This document shows positions 16,277 through 22,746 of a DNA stretch of 64,000 nucleotides, in pieces. The DNA is from Cellvibrio sp. KY-YJ-3 (GTDB lineage Bacteria; Pseudomonadota; Gammaproteobacteria; Pseudomonadales; Cellvibrionaceae). The DNA is taken from the NCBI RefSeq assembly GCF_008806955.1, contig NZ_CP031727.1, positions 3,238,001-3,302,000 on the forward strand, written 5' to 3'. The translations under genes and the position numbers were made by a program. The stretch's first letter is position 1, and each line of letters starts with the position of its first letter. A model generated the notes under the pieces. That model searched no databases and was not told where the DNA came from. It saw nothing but the letters and a program-made list of their open reading frames with translations.

Positions 16277-16846
16277 ATGGAAGCTTTTCTCAGCTCAACC
16301 CTCGCTGTCGCTATTGCAGAAATTGGCGATAAAACCCAGTTACTCGCACTTTTTCTTGCTGCCCGTTACGGCCGCCCTTATATCATTAGCTTGGGCGTAT
16401 TAATTGCGACATTGATAAATCATGCACTTTCCGCTTGGCTTGGTACCGTGCTCGCCGATGTTATCCCCACCGAATGGATTCGCTGGATTATCGCCGGCAG
16501 TTTTTTTGTCATCGGCCTCTGGTTATTAATTCCCGACAAAGAAGATGACAATATGGGCCGCCTCGCCAACTACGGTCCATTTGTAGCAACACTGGTATTA
16601 TTTTTTCTGGCAGAGATTGGCGATAAAACCCAAATTGCCACCGTGATATTGGCTGCAAAATTCAATGCAGATATGTGGATGACCTGCGCCGTTATTGCCG
16701 GTACAACCTTAGGCATGCTGTTAGCTAACGTGCCAGTCATTTTTGCAGGAAAATGGCTGATGGATAAATTGCCGCTCGGCTTTGCCCACAAAGCGGCTTG
16801 TGTGCTGTTTATTTTATTGGGAATTGCGACCTTGCTTGGAACTTGA
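16277..16846 (+). CDS. mneA: TMEM165/GDT1 (UPF0016) family manganese exporter
   Basis: A 189-residue inner-membrane protein with six or seven hydrophobic segments arranged as an inverted repeat. Each half carries the family signature: EIGDKTQLLALFLAARYG near residue 14 and EIGDKTQIATVILAAKF near residue 113. The acidic residues are thought to bind the cation. Members are Mn2+ (or Ca2+/Mn2+) transporters, and the Vibrio cholerae member MneA exports Mn2+. The in-frame GTG at 16235 is rejected: it lies in the regulatory hairpin, while the ATG at 16277 has GGAA seven bases upstream. The upstream manganese riboswitch strongly supports the function. Confidence 0.9.
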   Translation: MEAFLSSTLAVAIAEIGDKTQLLALFLAARYGRPYIISLGVLIATLINHALSAWLGTVLADVIPTEWIRWIIAGSFFVIGLWLLIPDKEDDNMGRLANYGPFVATLVLFFLAEIGDKTQIATVILAAKFNADMWMTCAVIAGTTLGMLLANVPVIFAGKWLMDKLPLGFAHKAACVLFILLGIATLLGT

Positions 16847-16889
16847 TTTGATTAAATTTTTGTTTATGAAGCTGTAATCTAGTTCGGCG

Positions 16890-16931
16890 CGCGATGACTG
16901 GGGATCAATCTTTCAGGTACCAGTCATCGCG
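16890..16931. repeat. 12-bp perfect inverted repeat over the end of the CbiM-like gene
   Basis: CGCGATGACTGG (16890-16901) is repeated inverted as CCAGTCATCGCG (16920-16931) with an 18-base loop. The right arm codes for part of the C-terminus of the minus-strand permease, and its stop codon lies in the loop. Neither side has a T-run, so it is not a classic terminator. Confidence 0.6.
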
Positions 16932-17612
16932 ATAGGTTTTAACCAAATCCGGATAAAGTACCGTCATCACGGTTGCAATTAATCCGTTAATAAAACCTTC
17001 AGGAAACATCATTAATAAAAAAACAAAAAAGTGTTCGCGTGTACTGTTCAAATGCACATCACTAGCGGCTAATGCAAACAATGTTAGTGCCGCCGCTCCC
17101 ACTAGCAGGCAACTAAGCATGGCGCCAAAAAAGCCAACACCCCAGAAATAGGTAAATGGATTTTTAAACTTCCAGCGATCAACCAGCCATAACACACACC
17201 AGGCCCAACTCGCTGGCACTAGAACACTCAAACAAAAATCTACCGGCAATGCGCTTAAATCAAACTGGGCTAAAGCCACATCCCAATCCATATGTACTGC
17301 ACGCAGCGGTAGTTGATAGCACTCCAATACCACCAGCGCACAAACACCAATAAGTAGTGCAAAGCTCCACCCAAATACCATTGCGGTAACTGTTATGAGT
17401 AAAGGGTGAATAGCCAGCGTTGCACGCACTTCCACTTGCAACAACCACAACAACGCCAGTGCCAATATAGTCGCGAATAAAATATGTTGTCGTGTCTGAT
17501 TAATAAACAGTTGTGTCCATGGCGCATAGCGGACTGCCAGCAGCAGCGTCGGCAAACTGATCGCTGTAGCCAACCAAAACAATGCGCCATTAGGTGGTAA
17601 AAGTAAGTTCAT
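16905..17612 (-). CDS. CbiM-like energy-coupling factor permease
   Basis: A polytopic membrane protein of 235 residues with about six hydrophobic segments. It belongs to the CbiM-like group that provides the substrate-recognition subunit of ECF-type cobalt/nickel importers. FPEGFINGLIATVMTVLYPDLV near the C-terminus is the best family match. The usual N-terminal metal-binding Met-His-(x)-His motif is not visible, and no CbiQ, CbiO or CbiN gene is adjacent. A different substrate, or use of a shared energising module, is possible. The ATG at 17612 is chosen over an in-frame TTG at 17621. Confidence 0.65.
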   Translation of the reverse strand: MNLLLPPNGALFWLATAISLPTLLLAVRYAPWTQLFINQTRQHILFATILALALLWLLQVEVRATLAIHPLLITVTAMVFGWSFALLIGVCALVVLECYQLPLRAVHMDWDVALAQFDLSALPVDFCLSVLVPASWAWCVLWLVDRWKFKNPFTYFWGVGFFGAMLSCLLVGAAALTLFALAASDVHLNSTREHFFVFLLMMFPEGFINGLIATVMTVLYPDLVKTYRDDWYLKD

Positions 17613-17631
17613 GGTCGGCAACTACCAAGCC

Positions 17632-18051
17632 TTACACTTTGGATTCACTGTGCCCTTGCTTATGCAAAACCTCGCGAATTTTTTCCGCTGTTTGTTTTAG
17701 TGCTTCCCCATCCGCATTTTTTGCAAACGCAAAACTTAGATCATCCATTGAATCCATTGGCACCAAATGAATGTGAGTATGAGGAACTTCAAGACCGGCG
17801 ATCATAAAACCCACACGCGTGGCAGGATAAGCGACCTTTAATGCATTGGCGATTTTGTGACTCACTTGCATCAAGTGCGCAGCGAGATCCAATGGCAGAT
17901 CACTCCACTGATCAATTTCTTCCCGTGGAATTACCAGGACATGACCTTGGCGAATAGGTTGAATCGTCAAAATCGCAACGGCTTTGTCGTCCTTCCATAC
18001 AAAATTGCCGGGGATTTTTCCTTCCATAATCAAACTAAATACACTGGCCAT
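17632..18051 (-). CDS. HIT (histidine triad) family protein
   Basis: A 139-residue HIT-domain nucleotide hydrolase/transferase. The triad appears as HTHIHLVPM (around residue 95), and the N-terminal half has the HIT features KIPGNFVWKDDKAVAIL and QGHVLVIPREEIDQW. Members hydrolyse nucleoside phosphoramidates or dinucleotides. GAGGAAC lies upstream of the ATG. The CbiM-like gene follows on the same strand after a 19-base gap, so the two may share a transcript. Confidence 0.9.
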   Translation of the reverse strand: MASVFSLIMEGKIPGNFVWKDDKAVAILTIQPIRQGHVLVIPREEIDQWSDLPLDLAAHLMQVSHKIANALKVAYPATRVGFMIAGLEVPHTHIHLVPMDSMDDLSFAFAKNADGEALKQTAEKIREVLHKQGHSESKV

Positions 18052-18095
18052 TAATAGTTCCTCTTTAAACTTTTACCATTAATTGAACGATAGGA

Positions 18096-18938
18096 TTAAT
18101 AAATAGCAACGCCGCGACGCAACATCTCGCGCGCTAGGATTTCATCGACTTGATGAATGTTTTCATCACGAAACTCTATATAAGCGACTTTATATTTTTT
18201 ATAGAGCTGGTGTTTTTCCAATTCATCGCCAATAACCGCCGCGCGGTTTTGCTCTTGACCCAATTGATCGGCCCAACATTCGACGCACAACCCCAGCTCT
18301 GGAATATAAAAATCGGCGATCGCGTACTCCACACCCCACTGCAAACGGTAATCCCGTGCATGACTGGTGCGCGTTAGATACAACCAATTGTCAATGCGGC
18401 GCTGCATCGCATTGTTGACGCTGTGGCCATCCATGGTTGGATGAGTATCAACACGATCATCGCCCACAATTTGCAGCAGTGCAGCAATCAGCTCAGGATC
18501 ATCCAGAATCGTTTCAGGCCAGGTTACAAACGGCACCCCCGAGTCGGCCTCATGTTGCTGCCCCCCCAGTTTTTTGCCGCGCTCAGTCAACTGCCAACCG
18601 CGCACGTAGCGCGAAATCAAACCCTTTTCCGCAAGCAGTAAATTCACCAGGCGTGCAGGAATATCCCACTTGTGCGCGAGATTGGTTGCGCTAAGCGGCG
18701 CTTCTGGCAACAGCGTTAATAAGTGGTGATGCTGAATAGCTTCAGGCCACGCAATGTACTCGCCGTATTTGGGGTGATTAACGTAAATCCCGCCCTCAAA
18801 TTTGCCCTTCTCGGTCAATTGCCAGTGGTTATCAACTTTAACGATCCAACCACCGGTGGTGAGCAGCACAAATAGCTCCTTACTCTCTTTGCCGATGAGG
18901 CGCGCCAGTGCCGTCGTTGAAATATGCCGTTCAGCCAT
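18096..18938 (-). CDS. Orphan protein with winged-helix-like repeats and a possible nuclease-like C-terminal domain
   Basis: A 280-residue protein not assigned to a named family. The N-terminal half has two copies of a helix-turn-helix-like unit, each ending in a winged segment: WQLTEKGKFEGG and WQLTERGKKLGG. Each is followed by a similar stretch (GEYIAWPEAI and PFVTWPETI). The C-terminal half (about 190-280) has the strand pattern of PD-(D/E)XK-like folds: an Asp in IADFYIPELGLCVECWADQ, a Glu in CVECW, then KHQLYKKYKVAYIEFRDENI. The expected catalytic Lys is replaced (ECW), so activity is uncertain. The ATG at 18938, with AGGA six bases upstream, is preferred to a TTG at 18962. Confidence 0.6.
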   Translation of the reverse strand: MAERHISTTALARLIGKESKELFVLLTTGGWIVKVDNHWQLTEKGKFEGGIYVNHPKYGEYIAWPEAIQHHHLLTLLPEAPLSATNLAHKWDIPARLVNLLLAEKGLISRYVRGWQLTERGKKLGGQQHEADSGVPFVTWPETILDDPELIAALLQIVGDDRVDTHPTMDGHSVNNAMQRRIDNWLYLTRTSHARDYRLQWGVEYAIADFYIPELGLCVECWADQLGQEQNRAAVIGDELEKHQLYKKYKVAYIEFRDENIHQVDEILAREMLRRGVAIY

Positions 18939-19094
18939 AATCTGTCCTGTAAAACGAGCCAACTTCTGTCATTTAAGGTCGCTGAGTGTAACGCCCGGTG
19001 CCGCGACAATACAGTCGGGCCCTCGCTATTTAGCGATTCCTGATTAGAACTACTCAGTAGTTTTTTGCGACGCGCATCAAATTTAACTGGCCTT

Positions 19095-19116
19095 GGGACG
19101 GCTAAGTCCCTATAAT
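19095..19116 (+). promoter_or_regulatory. Promoter candidate of the deaD leader
   Basis: A perfect TATAAT at 19111-19116 is followed by TCGCGCACTTTC, similar to other promoters in this window. The -35 is poor. A small inverted repeat GGGAC/GTCCC (19095-19110) directly precedes the -10 and could be an operator. Confidence 0.45.
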
Positions 19117-19144
19117 TCGCGCACTTTCAGTGACCCCCTTCCTT

Positions 19145-19233
19145 GATCGTGAATGTCTTGCCGGGGTAATGCTGATACAGACGGATGTCTGAGGGCTGCC
19201 GGTTTACCATCTTGGTAACTATTCACGCTGATC
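19145..19233 (+). other. Structured RNA segment in the deaD leader (candidate)
   Basis: GATCGTGAAT (19145-19154) pairs with ATTCACG-CT-GATC (19221-19233), closing a domain of about 90 bases. Inside are a CAGAC/GTCTG hairpin (about 19178-19191), a GGTAA/TTACC pairing, and a small TACC/GGTA hairpin. It could be a cis-regulatory leader element or a small RNA. No known family was recognised. Confidence 0.4.
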
Positions 19234-19672
19234 GATTCTGCTCCACAATCTATTCAGCCTGCCCCAAAGTATACAATCGGTTTTGCAATATGGATGTTGT
19301 GGATTGTAGCTGTGTCTGCTTGCAGACTACGCGGGAATTTGTTGATTAAATCGCTTTTTATGATTGCCCTTGTGCCCTGACTCACACGAGTTATTTTCAC
19401 AGGCATTTTCACAGGCACTTAACGCCTGGTATGTAGTTCATACGCATAGCGATCCAATCATCGCTCCCACTTTATTGTGTTTGCCCATTCACTATCGCCT
19501 TACTTTTTGCGTTGCGCTTTTTATGTTATGTGCTCGTTAATTGGCGATGACTTTTGCAAACACCCTTTAGAACTTATAAGAATCAAACCGTAAATCGCTG
19601 GTACAGTTTTTGAGCTGTTTCGCTGGCATGGTTTGCGCTTGATTATCATGTTTACTCAAAACAGGTTATTAC

Positions 19673-21502
19673 ATGTCTGAAACTATTATGTTTGCCGATT
19701 TAGCCCTTTCTGAACCCGTAATGCGCGCCATTCAAAAGGTGGGCTACGAACAACCATCCCCAATTCAAGCTGCTGCTATCCCTGTATTACTTGCGGGCGG
19801 CGACATTTTAGGTATGGCTCAGACTGGCACCGGTAAAACAGCGGCATTTGCCTTGCCTTTGTTGTCACGTATCGACACCAAACAAGCAGAGCCACAAATT
19901 TTGGTATTGGCACCAACGCGTGAACTCGCGATTCAGGTTGCTGAAGCTTTCCAAAAATACGCCAGTGAAATTCCTGGCTTCCATGTGCTGCCGATTTACG
20001 GGGGCCAGGAAATGACTACCCAGTTGCGCTCATTAAAGCGTGGCGCCCACGTGGTGGTGGGTACACCGGGCCGCGTGATGGATCACTTGCGTCGCGGCAG
20101 CTTGAACCTCAACAACCTGAAAGCGTTGGTGCTCGACGAAGCCGACGAAATGTTGCGCATGGGTTTTATCGATGATGTTGAATGGATTTTGGAACACACC
20201 CCAAAAACCCGTCAAACCGCATTGTTCTCTGCCACCATGCCGAAAGAAATTCGCCATGTATGCAACAACTATTTGAATAACGCTACCGAAATTAAAATCG
20301 CTAGCAGCCAATCAACCGATGCCAATATCGAACAAGTGTATTGGATGGTAAGTGGCACCAACAAACTTGATGCGCTTACACGTATTCTGGAAGTTGAGCC
20401 TTTCGACGGCATGATTATTTTTGTGCGCACCAAAACTGCCACTGTTGAACTGGCTGAAAAATTGGAAGCGCGCGGTTACTCTGCAGCTGCATTAAATGGT
20501 GACATGAACCAACAATTGCGTGAGCGCACTATCGAGCGGTTGAAAACCAACAAGCTTGATATCGTTATCGCGACCGACGTTGCCGCACGCGGTATCGACG
20601 TTGAACGTGTGAGCCACGTGGTGAACTACGATATCCCTTACGATAGCGAAGCTTACGTTCACCGCATTGGTCGTACCGGTCGTGCCGGCCGTAGCGGTAA
20701 AGCAATTCTGTTTGTTGCTCCACGTGAAAAACGCCTGCTCTACACCATCGAAAAGGCCACTAAAAAGCCAATTACACTGATGGAATTGCCTAGCGGCGCA
20801 ACTGTTACCAAACATCGTATCGATCAATTTACCCAACAAATTACCGATACCTTGCAAGCCCAAGGCGATCTGACCTTCTTCAATGATTTGTTGGCCGAAT
20901 ACAGCCACAAAAATGATGTATCGCCAGAGCAAATTGCCTCGGCCCTCGCCTACTTATTACAGCGCGAGCGCCCGCTGCAAGTGAAATTTACCGACATTAA
21001 ACCTGAGCGTGAGCGCAGCAGCCGTGACGAACGCGGTGGTCGCGATGAACGCAGTAGCCGGGACAGTGGACGCGATCGCGGCCCCCGTGAAGATCGCCCA
21101 CGTCGCGAACGCAATGACGAGAACATGGATCGCTACCGCATTGAAGTAGGTCGCAATCACGAAGCTCGCCCTGGCGACATCGTTGGCGCTATTGCTAATG
21201 AAGCGGGTATCGAGAGTCGGTTTATCGGTCACATCAAACTGCACGATGAGTTTTCAACGGTAGATTTACCAACCGGCATGTCAAAAGACATTTTGGCAAA
21301 ACTGAAAAAAGTGCGAGTGCGTAATCGTCCATTGGAAATTTCATTAGACACCGGCCCACGCGGTGGCGATGACTTTAGCCGCAAGCCGAAGCGTGACTTT
21401 GGCCCCCGAGATGGCGCTCCACGTGAAGGCGGCCGTGACAAGCCTCGCTTTGGTGAGCGCGACGGCAAAAAAACCAGCTTTCGCCCAAAAAAATCTGACT
21501 AA
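19673..21502 (+). CDS. deaD: ATP-dependent DEAD-box RNA helicase DeaD/CsdA
   Basis: A 609-residue RNA helicase for ribosome assembly and mRNA turnover, classically important in the cold. Motifs in order: Q motif (GYEQPSPIQAAAIP, about 24-37), Walker A AQTGTGKT (about 50), PTRELAIQ, DEAD in VLDEADEML (about 155), SAT in FSATMP, and HRIGRTGRAG (about 335). A low-complexity Arg/Asp/Glu/Ser-rich linker (about 443-485) separates the helicase core from a DbpA-type RNA-binding domain (YRIEVGRNHEARPGDIVGAI). A basic, Gly-rich tail follows. The length fits DeaD. AGG lies upstream of the ATG. Confidence 0.95.
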   Translation: MSETIMFADLALSEPVMRAIQKVGYEQPSPIQAAAIPVLLAGGDILGMAQTGTGKTAAFALPLLSRIDTKQAEPQILVLAPTRELAIQVAEAFQKYASEIPGFHVLPIYGGQEMTTQLRSLKRGAHVVVGTPGRVMDHLRRGSLNLNNLKALVLDEADEMLRMGFIDDVEWILEHTPKTRQTALFSATMPKEIRHVCNNYLNNATEIKIASSQSTDANIEQVYWMVSGTNKLDALTRILEVEPFDGMIIFVRTKTATVELAEKLEARGYSAAALNGDMNQQLRERTIERLKTNKLDIVIATDVAARGIDVERVSHVVNYDIPYDSEAYVHRIGRTGRAGRSGKAILFVAPREKRLLYTIEKATKKPITLMELPSGATVTKHRIDQFTQQITDTLQAQGDLTFFNDLLAEYSHKNDVSPEQIASALAYLLQRERPLQVKFTDIKPERERSSRDERGGRDERSSRDSGRDRGPREDRPRRERNDENMDRYRIEVGRNHEARPGDIVGAIANEAGIESRFIGHIKLHDEFSTVDLPTGMSKDILAKLKKVRVRNRPLEISLDTGPRGGDDFSRKPKRDFGPRDGAPREGGRDKPRFGERDGKKTSFRPKKSD

Positions 21503-21519
21503 ATAAACAGTAATTCCGT

Positions 21520-21547
21520 AAGGGCGCAATAAATTGCGCCCTTTTTT
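21520..21547 (+). terminator. Rho-independent terminator after deaD
   Basis: AAGGGCGCAAT and ATTGCGCCCTT pair around a two-base loop, with a run of six T. Confidence 0.92.
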
Positions 21548-21594
21548 AATTGCAAAAAATGAAATGTTAGGGTTGGGTTCAATAAATTGAATTC

Positions 21595-22341
21595 CTACTC
21601 CTCAAACTGCAATTTCCCATTTACCCGCTCGTTTATCCGCTCCATTATTCGTTCGGATTCAGATTTCCCCCCACAGCCTGTCATATACCAATTTTGTACC
21701 TCACCCACTCTGCTCACCACAGATGAACGCAAACATTTACCATTTCCCAAATCAACGATTGTTGCACCAGACGGATCGCTGTAGGTTTTTAGTTCCGCAT
21801 CAGCGCGCTGCAAATCAGGTTTATTTTCTTCGGCAATCAAACGTTCACGCAATGCAGGGTTAAATACGTTCTCGGCAATACTACCCTTCAATTGTGGAGC
21901 TATTGTTGATGTGCGCTCAGGGTAGATTTCCTGCATTTCATCGCGTGATAAGGTGGTGATAATTCGCGTTTGCTCTAATTCGCTGCTGCTGATTGCAGTT
22001 TCAGGAAGGGGGGCGGGCGGCACGGATACCGGTGCAAGATCGCTGGTAGTTACAGGTTTTTCTGGTTGAGCTGACAATAAAATATCTTCTTTCGGTTTAA
22101 CGTCAATTGGGTTCAGTGTGAGATAAATACGCGGAGCAGATTTGGGTAGCACAGAGCTATCGATCACAGGACTATCGATTTTCCAAAAAAATAAGAAAAC
22201 ATGCAGCAATGCAGAAAAAAACAGGCCAACCAATAAATAGCGGGGGGACGGATAGGAACAAGGGTGGGCATCTAACTCTGCAATGGAGTTTGCGAAGCGG
22301 GAAAGATCAACTTCCCTGACATAAGTGGGATCAGCCAACAT
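21595..22341 (-). CDS. Membrane-anchored protein with TonB-like layout, unknown function
   Basis: A 248-residue protein not assigned to a family. A short cytoplasmic N-terminus is followed by one transmembrane segment (about residues 36-54, LLVGLFFSALLHVFLFFW), then a Pro/Ser-rich periplasmic stretch. The C-terminal part contains GATIVDLGNGKCLRSSVV and two Cys. The layout resembles TonB or energy-transducing anchors, but no TonB C-terminal domain can be seen. It lies downstream of rapA and the 93-residue gene on the same strand. The two mature-region Cys could form a disulphide. Confidence 0.6.
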   Translation of the reverse strand: MLADPTYVREVDLSRFANSIAELDAHPCSYPSPRYLLVGLFFSALLHVFLFFWKIDSPVIDSSVLPKSAPRIYLTLNPIDVKPKEDILLSAQPEKPVTTSDLAPVSVPPAPLPETAISSSELEQTRIITTLSRDEMQEIYPERTSTIAPQLKGSIAENVFNPALRERLIAEENKPDLQRADAELKTYSDPSGATIVDLGNGKCLRSSVVSRVGEVQNWYMTGCGGKSESERIMERINERVNGKLQFEE

Positions 22342-22440
22342 ACTTGTGAGCCTGGATTCGATAGAACAAGATCGAATCTAGACTCACCGGTCAATCTAAA
22401 GTTCAACTATTAACCATTCCAACACAAACAGCGAGCCAAG

Positions 22441-22722
22441 TTACTCGTCAAACATTTGAATCATATAGCCATCTTTTAGCGCTTCAGCCATTGCCTTGTC
22501 GGCCGCAATGACACGTGGATCACTAGTCAAATTACTCGGCACTAGCTTGCGGTTTTCGATTTGGATTTCCATAAAACCTGCACGCATCAAATACAGTTTG
22601 CATAAGTGTTCAGCACCGAATAAATCCTTAAAGTTGATGTATACAATAAAAGGGACCATCTGCCCTTCTTTGATATCGTCAAATGCACGCTTGGCGCGGC
22701 CATTAGCGGAGAAGATATACAT
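22441..22722 (-). CDS. Conserved-looking small protein downstream of rapA
   Basis: A 93-residue cytoplasmic protein beginning MYIFSANGRAKRAFDDIKEGQ and ending in an acidic FDE. No family was recognised and there is no signal peptide or membrane segment. It starts 24 bases after the rapA stop on the same strand, so it is probably co-transcribed with rapA. The coding quality of the frame is good, and no competing frame overlaps it convincingly. Confidence 0.6.
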   Translation of the reverse strand: MYIFSANGRAKRAFDDIKEGQMVPFIVYINFKDLFGAEHLCKLYLMRAGFMEIQIENRKLVPSNLTSDPRVIAADKAMAEALKDGYMIQMFDE

Positions 22723-22746
22723 AATTTTTATCCTGTTTTTATAAAA

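Larger units (their letters stand above)
18939..19672. other. Long intergenic region and leader of deaD
   Basis: About 730 bases with no credible gene. A plus-strand promoter candidate at 19095-19116 would give a leader of roughly 550 bases before deaD. The segment 19145-19233 has extended self-complementarity (separate entry). TTTTCACAGGCA is directly repeated at about 19394 and 19406. E. coli deaD also has an unusually long, regulated leader, so a leader role is plausible. Confidence 0.5.
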
